Source of the DNA: Falciphora oryzae
Taxonomy: Eukaryota > Ascomycota > Sordariomycetes > Magnaporthales > Magnaporthaceae
NCBI GenBank assembly: GCA_000733355.1
Contig: JNVV01000005.1
Location: 906,649-970,648 of the forward strand
Reading direction: 5' to 3'
Length of the DNA: 64,000 bases
The translations under genes and the position numbers were made by a program. Numbering within the stretch: the stretch's first letter is position 1; each line of letters opens with the position of its first letter. Below the pieces are notes generated by a model. That model saw only the letters and a list, made by a program, of their open reading frames with translations, ran no database searches and had not been told where the DNA came from. Below are positions 24,771-33,542 of this stretch, piece by piece.

Positions 24771-25007
24771 GCGGAGTCTCCGGGCTTCGCGTTGTGGGAC
24801 ACAAGAGTCGGCACGAGTGATACACTTTCACTGTACATAGTTTCATATATCTCATGTTCTTTGGGATGAGCATGTTGGCTTGAAAGGCACATATATAGAC
24901 ATTTTTCAGTCCTGCTGCCACCTGCTCGGTGACGAGATATTGACATAGAATCAAAGATCTGCTTTGGCGTAATAAGGGCACAATGATATGACAAAGTCTC
25001 TGTACAA

Positions 25008-25906
25008 TCAATGCTCATGCCCGGCCTCCTCGCGCCGGTGCCGCCCCGCCTCGACGACTCTCTCGCCGTGCAGCATCTTGCCCGCCTTCTCGAGGATCTT
25101 GCCGAGCTTACTGTCTCCCTCATCGCCGCTGTGGGGCGGTGTCATGGCCGGCTCTTGGTGTTGCTGCTGCTTCTGATTCTGATCATCCTCAGCACGGTCA
25201 CAACCACCCCCACTGCTGGCGATGAGCTTCTTCCGCGTCTCCTCCTCTTCTCGCTTGCGCTCCCGCTCCTCCATCTCGCGGTACTTGGCCTTGTCGGTCA
25301 CAAGCGGGAACGAGCGGCCCGAGGAGCCGTCGTACGAGGCGCGCGAGGAGGAAGAGCCGGACTCGCCGGACTCCGAGTCGGAGGAAGAAGAGGACGAGAA
25401 GTAGGACGAGAGCCGGGGCGGGAGCGGCATCCGCTGGGGCTGCTGCTGCTGCTGCTGCCGTTTTTGGTGGTGGTGGCCATGGTGGTGGTGGTGGTGGTGG
25501 TGTTGGTGATGATGGTGGTGCGGTTGGGGCTGCGGCTGAGACTGAGACTGAGACTGCGGCTGGGCGTGTGCCTGCTGGGCCTGCTGGGCGTGCCAGGCTA
25601 GCGAGTCGGCACCGTGGCCCACGCCGTAGGCTGTGCGTGCAGCCTCGCCGCTGAGGAAGCGGCCTGCCTCGTTGTTGTCGGCTGGCATCTCGACATCTTG
25701 CTCTTTGCTTCTCTCGACTGGGCCGCTCTTCGGGGAAGGGTCCTGGCGGTTGGCGATCCCGGGGTACGGGCAATCACGTTAGTAAAAAAAAAAAAAAAGA
25801 CTCTGCTCGAATGGGGCTGGATCAAGGAGGGAGTCTCGGAGCTGGGGATACATACGTGGCTCTCAGCAGCGGCCCCGAGCTCGGCATGCGTCTGAATATC
25901 CGTCAT
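25008..25906 (-). CDS. His/Gln-rich disordered protein of unknown function
   Basis: Two exons (25906-25856 and 25742-25008) encode 261 residues; the intron starts GTATGT and has a TACTAAC branch-like site before its CAG. I do not recognise a named family. The order along the protein is: an N-terminus without domains, a Ser/Gln/Pro repeat region, a His-rich block (a long run of His broken by Gln and Gly), a poly-Gln block, a Ser/Glu-rich stretch, a charged Lys/Glu/Arg helix (KYREMEERERKREEEE), and a C-terminal helix KLGKILEKAGKMLHGERVVE. The last part resembles small amphipathic repeats in fungal stress-related proteins, but this is only an impression. The His block could bind metal. Its 3' end faces the cellobiose dehydrogenase gene 237 bp away. 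Confidence 0.75.
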
Positions 25907-26231
25907 GGTCTTTGTACGGCGATATGTGTGGTGTTCGCAACTTTCATGCCGTGGGAGGGAAGAGAGGGGCGAACTAAAAGGCAGGCCAGAAAATATGGTT
26001 GCTAAGTGGGAATGATGGCCAACATATGTGCACCTAGCGGGCCGGGGCTTGGAAGGAGCCTTCCAGAAGATGAGCTAAAAGCAGGCCTCGACCCGATGGC
26101 AAGAACCGGTCCCATCCCAAGAATAAAAAAACAGAGTGCCTGACGAGACCTAACCTAGATTTGAGGCATCAGACAACCGCTGGATTCCAAGGGGGTCGGT
26201 GTCCAGCATCAGAGATACTCCTGTTCCTTCC

Positions 26232-26253
26232 TTTTTTTTTTTTTTTTTTTTTT
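26232..26253. repeat. poly(T) tract, 22 nt
   Basis: Uninterrupted run of 22 T in intergenic DNA, one of the two longest homopolymers in the window. Confidence 0.9.
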
Positions 26254-27008
26254 CCTGCACCGTTCACTAACCATCCCACCCCATCACTGCATTGGATAGA
26301 TGGGGGGTAAAAAAAGCATTGAAACTATAACGAACGGCCGCAAACTCTCGTCCCATTAGCTCCGAATCCCCATCCTACGTGGCGCTCGGGCTTAGGGGGA
26401 GGGGAGGGCTGGACTGGCGGCGGGAGTTTGAGACGGGCACTTCTGGCGCGCGCGCACGAACACACCACCACATGGGACATCCTTCGCGCGAAAGGGGCAA
26501 ATGAGAAGGAAGGAAGAAACGGAAAAAGAAAAGGCAAGGATGCCGTCGCCAAATCTGGGACGCATGTGAAGATGTTGGAACTCTATGTCGATTTAATGTT
26601 TCTGTTATCGTGTGGGCAGAGCAGAGCCGGTAAGGAAATGCCGCGCTGTTGTGTGGCGTGAAAGACTACAAGCGCATTTACCTATGAGGGCAGGTATATG
26701 CAACATGTGGCCGTGGGCGGGCTGTTTGTGCCGCGGAAGGTATTCACATCCGTAACGCGAGGCAGAATAACATGCTGCTTTACGTATAGTCCTTTCAGCA
26801 GCCGTTGGTGTTGGCGTTGGTAAGCATTACGGCGAGACGCGGAGCTCTCATATCCCGCGCAGTGCAGGAAAGACAGCAAAAGCCGCCCGAGTTACCGGTC
26901 GTCGTGTGGCACGGGAGAAGGACGCGGATGGAAGTATACTTGTACATATTATTATTATTATCTACACTAGCGCCGAAGCGCCGTCCTGCTGCGTGGTATC
27001 ATCATACA

Positions 27009-27095
27009 AGAAAAAAAAAAAGTCATCGTTTAAAAAAGTCAAAAAAAAAAAAAAAAAAAAAAGTCGTGGTTCAAAAAAGAAAAAAAAAAAAGAGA
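27009..27095. repeat. A-rich cluster with A22 run
   Basis: Four or more A runs (up to 22 nt at 27041-27062) are separated by short GTC-containing spacers. The cluster lies just downstream of the stop codon of the minus-strand Pex8-like gene, so it is a T-rich element in that gene's 3' flank. Confidence 0.85.
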
Positions 27096-27164
27096 AAAAG
27101 TTATGTATCCCAACACAAACCACCCAGGATGACCAATTGGCGCGGCAGTTTTCGGCAGCTTCAC

Positions 27165-29276
27165 TCACAAATTGCCCATCAGGAACTGGTTGAGGACCAG
27201 CTCCTGGCCGCCGTGGGTGCCCCACCACGTGGCGGCGACGGCGGCCCTCTCGACGTCCAGCTCGCCGTTGTGGAGGACGGCGAGGAACCGCTCCCTCACC
27301 GCCGCGCGGACCGCCGCGTCGGCGATCCCGGCCAGGCCCTCGGCGGCCGTGGCCAGCCAGCCCTCGAGGGCGGCGACCGGCAGGAACGGCAGCGAGTCGA
27401 TCAGGGTGAGTACGAGCGCACCCTGCTCCGACGTCGGAGCGCCGCCGTCCTCGCCGCCGCCGCCAACGAGCGCCACCGGCGCCGACGACGCCGCCTGGGC
27501 GGCCCGGTGGCAGACCATCTCGAGCAGCGTCTCGGCGAGGTCCGGGTGGGTTGCCGAGACGGCAAAGGGCGGCAGGAGGATCTTGACGACCGTCTTGAAG
27601 GCCAGGCGGAACTGGCGGGCCGAGATGCGGGCCGGGAAGGCCGCGAGGAGGGTGTTGGCGTACGACGGCGCCTGCTCCGCCGCCAGGTCGCCGTTCTCCG
27701 GGCAGGAGAAGACCGAGAGGACGGCGCTGTGGGCCGCCTCGAAGAGCTCGACCATGCGAGGCGTTGGGGCGGTGGCGGTCGGCGCGTCGATGTACACCCT
27801 GGCAGGCAGGATGATGAAGGCATGGCAGAGGTCCGGGGAGATGTGGAGGGGGAGGTGCTCCGCCAGGTTGAGGTAGAACAGGTCCAGCGTCCTTTCCAGG
27901 GCGTTCGCCGCCACCAGCCTCGTGGTGTTGCTGGGCGGCATTATGGCGCGCAGGAAGTCGGGGCAGGCATACGGATAGTGGGTGAACAGGTCGATGGCGC
28001 CCATGTAGGTGAAGCTGTAGGCCTGGAACGAGCTGTTGCCTGGCCGCGACGAGATGAAGGAGAGGTGCCGAAGAGTGTGCAGCGACTTGGTGGCGATGCT
28101 GATGCCGTCGGGCGTGATGCCGGGGTCTGCTATGACTCTGGTTATAAACGCCTGCAGAACGACGACGCACGCATACATGATGTTGCGCTGCAGCAGGTGG
28201 AGGAAGGGCAGCGTGTGCTGCTGCGTCTCGGGGGAGAGACGCGCCGTATCGTCTTCGATCGCGGACAGCCTGTTGACGTTCCAGTGGCCTATGAGACCAG
28301 CAGTAAACGCCATGAGGCTATCCTGGACCTGTCGGATCAGGTCGATCGAGCCCGTGTGCTCAAGGGCGAAGGCAACGATCTTGGCCACGGGCCCGAGAGA
28401 GGCCACGAGGGGCTGGGCGGCGACGAGCTTGAGGGCCGTGAAGGACGTCGATGTCTGGGGCCAGTCAAGCCTGCCAGCCTGATCAAAGACGCCATCAGCT
28501 CCGATGGCGCTCATGAAGGCGCAGTCTTGCAGGCCCTCTGGGTGGCGGAGCACAGAGCAAAGGGCGACGGGGGCCAGGACGTCAATGTCAAGCTGGCGCT
28601 TGCGCGTCCATGAGAGCAGCGGGAAGGCGTAGGCAGCGGCCAGCGTGATGGCACCCTCGGCCAGCATGGCGCGGTTGATGTCTGTCATATTGCGGACCTC
28701 AGCCAAGCCCAGGTTCGTGGCGCGCACGATGGCCTGCTCAAACTCGCTCCTTAGGACCCGGTGGCCGTTGGAAACCCTCTTGCCGGCGCCATTCACACCA
28801 CCAAGAGCAGCCCGTTCGAGTCCCGTCAGGACGCCAACCAGCACGAGCAGATGCTTCCAGCAGTCCGGCTGCCCATGGAGGCCGACGGCGACAGCGTTGG
28901 CCCAGAGATAGGTGGGCATCTGAGGGGGCGCACTGGGGGCAGAATCGCCGCGCCGGGAGGGGCGCTTACTAGAGGCAGAATCGCTGGGCTGGGAGGGGCG
29001 CCCGAGGGATTCTGCATGAACGTGGGCGGCAGCGCTGCTGTAGATGGACATGACGCGCAAGCAGGTGTCCAAGGGGCGAGCAGCCGGGGTCGGGCGACTC
29101 CATAAGGCCGGGGAGGCAAGGAAGTGCGTGGTCAGAAGGGTGATGTTGTACTCCATTTCGAGGGTCGTGAGCATGCTGGCGGTCGTGCCCAGGATCTCCT
29201 CCGTCTTGGCCTCATCGTGGACGTCACGGAGAAGGAAGAGGAGGTCCCTCAGGGGGGCGTCGTTGGCCGATGACAT
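27165..29276 (-). CDS. pex8: Pex8-like peroxisome biogenesis protein
   Basis: A single exon encodes 703 residues from the ATG at 29276 (MSSANDAPLRDLL). The composition is mostly helical and hydrophobic, without a classic enzyme motif. The N-terminal pattern (EILGTTASMLTTL, NITLLTTHFLASPALW) and WKHLLVLVGVLTGLE match my memory of the Pezizomycotina Pex8 family, called Pex17 in Yarrowia. This intraperoxisomal peripheral membrane protein links the docking and RING import subcomplexes. The C-terminus here is LMGNL, not a PTS1 tripeptide, which some Pex8 proteins carry. A 36-bp in-frame duplication lies near residues 95-120. The 5' leader overlaps a tandem repeat array. Identification rests on recalled family patterns and is moderate; that the gene is real is nearly certain. 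Confidence 0.65.
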   Translation of the reverse strand: MSSANDAPLRDLLFLLRDVHDEAKTEEILGTTASMLTTLEMEYNITLLTTHFLASPALWSRPTPAARPLDTCLRVMSIYSSAAAHVHAESLGRPSQPSDSASSKRPSRRGDSAPSAPPQMPTYLWANAVAVGLHGQPDCWKHLLVLVGVLTGLERAALGGVNGAGKRVSNGHRVLRSEFEQAIVRATNLGLAEVRNMTDINRAMLAEGAITLAAAYAFPLLSWTRKRQLDIDVLAPVALCSVLRHPEGLQDCAFMSAIGADGVFDQAGRLDWPQTSTSFTALKLVAAQPLVASLGPVAKIVAFALEHTGSIDLIRQVQDSLMAFTAGLIGHWNVNRLSAIEDDTARLSPETQQHTLPFLHLLQRNIMYACVVVLQAFITRVIADPGITPDGISIATKSLHTLRHLSFISSRPGNSSFQAYSFTYMGAIDLFTHYPYACPDFLRAIMPPSNTTRLVAANALERTLDLFYLNLAEHLPLHISPDLCHAFIILPARVYIDAPTATAPTPRMVELFEAAHSAVLSVFSCPENGDLAAEQAPSYANTLLAAFPARISARQFRLAFKTVVKILLPPFAVSATHPDLAETLLEMVCHRAAQAASSAPVALVGGGGEDGGAPTSEQGALVLTLIDSLPFLPVAALEGWLATAAEGLAGIADAAVRAAVRERFLAVLHNGELDVERAAVAATWWGTHGGQELVLNQFLMGNL
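28936..29007 (-). repeat. 36-bp in-frame direct duplication inside the Pex8-like gene
   Basis: Two imperfect copies of a 36-bp unit sharing GGCAGAATCGC on the + strand, at 28938 and 28974. The duplication adds 12 codons of a Ser/Pro/Arg-rich linker and keeps the frame. Confidence 0.7.
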
Positions 29277-29309
29277 TTTGCGTCTGGTGTCTGGTATCGA
29301 GGAACGTCT

Positions 29310-29945
29310 GGCGCGACCTTGCAGGCGAGAGTCCTGATACTGAGCCGCGCGACGATGATGTTTAAGGGTGAGTATCGCAGCTGGCGTCTGGCTCCTGGCG
29401 TCTAGCACGATGTTGTAGACGAAAGAGCTCCTGATCTAGAGATGCGTGCTGGTGACGTTGACGAGATGTGAGCGTCGCAGCTGGTGTAATCTTGCAGACG
29501 AGAGAGCTTTTGATCCTAAGATGCGTGCTGGCGATATTGACGGAGTATGGGCGTCGTAGCTAGCACGACCTTGCAAGCGAAAGCTCTTGATACTGAGATG
29601 CGGGCTGGTGATACTGAAGAAGTATGAGCGTCGCAGCTAGCGTGATCTTGCAGGCGAAAGCTCCTGATACTGAGATGCGTGCTGGCAATATTGACGAAGT
29701 ATGAGCGTCGTAGCTAACGCGATCTTGCAAGCGAAAGCTCCTGATATCAAGATGCGTGTTGATGATGCTGAAGAAGAGTGAGCGCTGCAGCTGTCACGAT
29801 CTTGCTGAAGACGAGAGTCTCCCGATCCTGAGCTGCGTGCTGGTGTCCGGAGTTGACGCGATCTTGCAGACGAGTTGATGTTCGCGATGCTCAGCTTCGC
29901 TCTGGTATGGTGACGAAGAGTCGGTGTCGCAGCTGGCACACAAAT
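29310..29945. repeat. degenerate ~77-bp tandem repeat array, about eight copies
   Basis: Copies are recognised by recurring blocks CTTGCA(G/A)(A/G)CGA, GCTCCTGATACTGAGATGCG and GAGCGTCGCAGCTAG. The block around GATGCG recurs at about 29441, 29520, 29598, 29674, 29751 and 29831, giving steps of 76-80 bp, with partial copies at both ends. The middle copies (29560-29760) are the most alike. The period is not a constant multiple of three and the copies contain stops, so the array is not coding. It lies directly upstream of the Pex8-like start codon, in its leader or promoter. Confidence 0.85.
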
Positions 29946-30289
29946 GTCGAATATCAAATATCAAAGAGCTCAAGCACTCTCAAATACCCTAAACAGCTGG
30001 CTCGCACCTGCCGCCGAGGTTCGTCGTCAGCTTGTCCGCCGGACACTTGGCTCTCGTAGCATCGCAGCAGGGGGGGCTGGACCTAGGTTAGGCCCACTTA
30101 TTATACGCGTGCTGCATTGGCGGTGGACATAGCCAATAGATCCCAGTTAAGTTAGCCAGGGGCTCTTTGCCTGGGCCCGACGTCAGTCAATTTGAATCGC
30201 AGACGCGCCGCTGTGTGCCACCCTCTCGAGTCCGACTGATCGCGCACATCCCGACGTGCTGCTCCCGCTTGCGGGACTCGGTCGCCGCG
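29946..30289. promoter_or_regulatory. divergent spacer between repeat array and small membrane protein gene
   Basis: About 340 bp between the repeat array and the start codon of the + strand membrane protein gene. It should contain that gene's promoter; no TATA box stands out. Confidence 0.4.
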
Positions 30290-30874
30290 ATGGGGAACTC
30301 CTGGTAAGCAAGCGACGAGAGAGACGAGCAGCCAGCCAGCCCCTTGAGTCCTCCTGCGATCGATGCTAACTCGGTGCCTAACTTCCTTTGTCACAGGAGC
30401 GACAATGTCCCCGAGGGCTACACCCCGCCGCGATTCCCGTCGCTGTCGTGGCCGCCGTACGAGGAGCCCGACCGGCTCTACTACCTGTCGGATATCGTGC
30501 GGCACACGACGCTCTGGACGCTCAGCATCTACATCCTCGTCCACCTCGGCGCGGCCGGCCTCGCCCTGACCATGCACCTGGGGAAGCGGTGGTCCAACTG
30601 GAAATACGTCTGGGTCGTCCCCATCGCGTACACACTCGTGGCGGGCAGCGAGGCGGTGCTGTCGGGGAGCATCGTTGGTCTCATGTGAGTTGAGGCTTTC
30701 TCTCCCACATCTATACTCGTTGGACCGTCTTTCTGACCGGCTTCCTCGACCAGTCTCGGCGCCGTCTACAGATCCGGACCCTTTGTCATGTCCACGTGGG
30801 TTCCCTTCATCTGGGGCTGGATCAACGTCCTGGTCCTCATCATCTCGTCCTTCTCGATCCAAGGTGGACTATAA
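30290..30874 (+). CDS. small integral membrane protein, conserved hypothetical
   Basis: Three exons (30290-30303, 30397-30684, 30754-30874) encode 140 residues. The tiny first exon gives MGNSW, and the GTAAGC/CACAG intron joins it in frame to SDNVPEGYTPPRFPSL. Hydrophobic segments lie at about residues 43-65 (LWTLSIYILVHLGAAG), 75-95 (WVVPIAYTLVAGSEAVL) and 113-135 (FIWGWINVLVLIISS). A short stretch containing GSIVGLILGAVY lies between the last two. I recall similar short multi-pass proteins as conserved hypotheticals in filamentous fungi but know no function. The phase-consistent introns and strongly biased codons make the gene credible. Confidence 0.8.
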
Positions 30875-31845
30875 TAAAGGCGGCCAGCCAGATTTCGCTG
30901 CCAAGAGGAGGGGACCTACATTCGAAGCATTCCACGCGCGCCGCATCGTAGTTGAAAGACACTGCCACCGGGTAGACAGCGGTAGACCCGTAAATGCCTG
31001 CATCACCAGACCAGACCATATACCACAAGAATACCAAAGATGCATCCATTGTGCCCGGCTCCAGCGGACGATTTAGTATTGTCCCGCTAGCCTCACAGGG
31101 CGCTCCCACTGAAGCCCATGACCGCAGTCGGTGCCCGCGCCTTTGATGCTGCGATTGGCGTCGCTGGTCCTTTGTAGTCCGTTTTCGGTAAGGGATCAAA
31201 TGGTGATGGCGGGCTGCTACGCGTCAGGGGCGGCGGGGGTGGGCAAAAAGCTCCACCCTGGCACGCTCAGCTTCTGCCCATCCTCAAATGCGCCCTCCCA
31301 TTCTCGTCAAGGTCGAATTGGCATGAATGACATCTGCTGGGAGCATTTCCTCCTTTCGTTTTGCTAGCCTTGCCCTCATTTCTCTCAATGTTTCTGTCCG
31401 TCTCAAGCCTCAGCGGCTAGCGCGCACTCTCTCCGAGGACCGAACGAGGCAGCCAGCAGGCTCCGAGCTCGTCTCCGCTGCGTTCAAGCTTCACCTCGAT
31501 TCACTACTGTGCGCCACCGGAATCCGAGCTGGCCGACCTCCCCCAAAGCACAATGAGCAGCGAACCTGAAGTGAGGGCAAGGCCCGGCTTTGTAAGGTGA
31601 GTCGAGGCGGGACTTTTCTTTCTTTCTTGCTGTTTGCTTGCCACAACTTTACCTACCTCACCTCTCAAAGCCCTCCCAACCTGCTTCATCAACTTCCTAC
31701 AACCCGCATGCACTATCATCATCAACGCCGACAGACTCCGTCTGTCCGATAGTCCGCACGTCGCCCTTCCCTTCTGGGCTCTTCATACGACCTGGAGACA
31801 TAAGGACGACCAAGAAAGCCAATCTACCTGCCTCCACCACCCACC
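30875..31845. other. spacer and 5' leader of the isoprenylcysteine methyltransferase gene
   Basis: The second half is C/T-rich and contains an upstream ORF that ends on a splice-donor consensus (31553-31600), described separately. No other gene is supported. Confidence 0.5.
31553..31600 (+). promoter_or_regulatory. upstream ORF or alternative first exon of the methyltransferase gene
   Basis: A 15-codon ORF (MSSEPEVRARPGFVR) ends in AGG TGA, and its last bases form a strong donor AAG|GTGAGT at 31597. It could be a translated uORF limiting downstream initiation, or the start of an unmodelled first exon. A C/T-rich stretch and AG acceptors follow before the main ATG at 31846. Confidence 0.4.
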
Positions 31846-32955
31846 ATGTCGTCACCCTTCACTCCCTTGCAGATCACGGTTCCGATGCAAGTGCAGGGAT
31901 CCTCCGAGCTGGCCCAGACCACGGGCGCGCGGCGGGCCTCGTGGGTGTCCGGAGCGGGCATCAGCAGCGGCGGCAACAGCGAGACAAGCCCGACAACAAC
32001 CTCAGCCGCCGCCCGCCGCCGCCGCTCGCGCCGCTCCATCACCCCGCTGGGCCCGCTGCTGCCGCCCTCGCCCACCTCCTCCATGTCGCCGCGGCCCGCA
32101 GCCGGCCTGCCACTCTCACCCGGCGCCGGCGGCATGGAGGCCAAGCTGGACATGGCCCTCGCCGCATCATCCCCCACTGACAACCTGCTCACCCTGCCAC
32201 TGCTCAGCCCCGTCGTCGCCCAGCACCAAGCCACCTCGGCCGCCTACTACGGGCCCGGCGGCTCCAAGTCTCTTTCGGGAATCGCCCTCCGCGCCTTTCT
32301 CCTCGGCGCCGCGCTGGCCATATCCGCCGTGTCCTGCGTCGCCGCGCTGGCCTTGACTTCCACCCCGCTGTGGCGCCTGCCCTTCTTCGGCGCCTGCCTG
32401 GCGACCTTCCACTTCCTCGAGTTCTGGACGACGGCCCGCTACAACCACACGGCCGCCTCCGTCGACAGCTTCCTCCTGACCGCCAACTGGCCCGCCTACG
32501 CCGTCGCCCACGCCTCGGCCGCCCTCGAGTGCCTCGTCGTCGGCGCCCTGTTCCCCTCCCGGTCCTGGGCGCCCTTCCACACGGGGCCCCTCCTCCTCCT
32601 CGCGGGGCTCGTCCTCGTCGTCGTGGGCCAGACGGTCCGCAGCGCCGCCATGGCCCAGGCCGGGCCCAGCTTCAACCACATCGTGCAGCACGCGCGAGCG
32701 CCGCAGCACCAGCTCGTCACGACGGGCATCTACGCCACGCTCCGCCACCCGAGCTACTTTGGCTTCTTCTACTGGGCCCTGGGCACGCAGCTGGTGCTGG
32801 GCAACATCGTCTGCTTCGTCGCGTACGCCGCCGTGCTCTGGAAGTTCTTCTCGTCGCGCATCAGGGGCGAGGAGGCCGCGCTCGTGCGCATGTTTGGCGA
32901 CGAGTACGTGGCGTTTCGCAAGGCGGTTGGCACCAGGATCCCCTTTATTCCTTGA
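31846..32955 (+). CDS. ste14: protein-S-isoprenylcysteine O-methyltransferase (Ste14 type)
   Basis: A single exon encodes 369 residues. This ER membrane enzyme methylates the C-terminal prenylcysteine of CaaX proteins such as Ras, Rho and a-factor-like pheromones, using S-adenosylmethionine. The first ~140 residues are Ser/Ala/Pro-rich, disordered and much longer than in yeast Ste14 (239 residues in total). The membrane core follows, with hydrophobic segments from about residue 143. The C-terminal ICMT signature is intact: GPSFNHIVQ, then LVTTGIYATLRHPSYFGFFY and a final EEAALVRMFGDEY...IPFIP. The ATG is in a good context (CCACCATGT). An acceptor-like CCCTTGCAG just inside the ORF (31864-31872) means a spliced alternative N-terminus is possible. 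Confidence 0.92.
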   Translation: MSSPFTPLQITVPMQVQGSSELAQTTGARRASWVSGAGISSGGNSETSPTTTSAAARRRRSRRSITPLGPLLPPSPTSSMSPRPAAGLPLSPGAGGMEAKLDMALAASSPTDNLLTLPLLSPVVAQHQATSAAYYGPGGSKSLSGIALRAFLLGAALAISAVSCVAALALTSTPLWRLPFFGACLATFHFLEFWTTARYNHTAASVDSFLLTANWPAYAVAHASAALECLVVGALFPSRSWAPFHTGPLLLLAGLVLVVVGQTVRSAAMAQAGPSFNHIVQHARAPQHQLVTTGIYATLRHPSYFGFFYWALGTQLVLGNIVCFVAYAAVLWKFFSSRIRGEEAALVRMFGDEYVAFRKAVGTRIPFIP

Positions 32956-33542
32956 GGCCTTGAAGGTGGTGTTTTAGGGGTGGCGTCTAGGGTGTCTCTT
33001 TTCTTCCCTGGCTTTCTTTCAGTGCCTACCGTCTGCTTTGTGTCTTCTGCAGTTAGGCATAGACATCATTGCTAGTGGTCATGTGCCGGGTTTTTATTTT
33101 TTTTATCCCTTCATCTTTTGGGAGTATGGTTCTTAAATGCATTATCCATGACATGATGCTAGAGGTAGGATGCGAGTTACGTATCCAGGTGTTTATCAGA
33201 GAGGGATACAAGATGGCAACGAGGTCTGTGGTATCTCGTATATTGTTTGCCAGATATCCCATCTTTCTCTTCTCTTCTTTTCGAACAATAGGGCGTTTCT
33301 TCTCGGACTCTGTATTAACTGACTTATCGATGCTTTATCATGATTATACGCAAGTTCCGCAAACCAGAAATCGCTGGCAGATTGTCGCACCAAGATATTC
33401 CATGCAAGCGCCCTCTCGGTCAAGTCTAACAGTGGCCGATTTTAAGCCGGTGAATTCGTAACAAGTCTGTTCTCACATCGTTCTATTTTCTTTTTCCTCA
33501 TCCAGCGTACAGTAAGTTGTCTTTCAATGCCCACCACCCATC
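32956..33542. other. convergent intergenic region
   Basis: 3' flanks of the methyltransferase and acyltransferase genes. AT-richer than its neighbours; no coding exon or RNA gene seen. Confidence 0.5.

Larger units (their letters stand above)
25907..27164. other. intergenic region with long homopolymer tracts
   Basis: Promoter side of the His/Gln-rich gene and 3' flank of the Pex8-like gene. It carries a T22 tract and an A-rich cluster (listed separately) and no supported exon. Confidence 0.5.

Noticed and set aside
26805..28613. 602-codon open frame on the + strand
   Set aside because: It is antisense to the Pex8-like gene; its length reflects GC-rich codon structure of the true minus-strand frame, and its sequence is Arg/Gly/Glu-rich without domains.
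28811..28826. tRNA B-box-like string GTTCGAGTCCC
   Set aside because: It lies inside the Pex8-like coding exon with no A box at proper distance and no acceptor-stem pairing that I could find.
29637..29957. 106-codon minus-strand frame in the repeat array
   Set aside because: The repeat period is not a stable multiple of three and the translated copies do not repeat as peptides.
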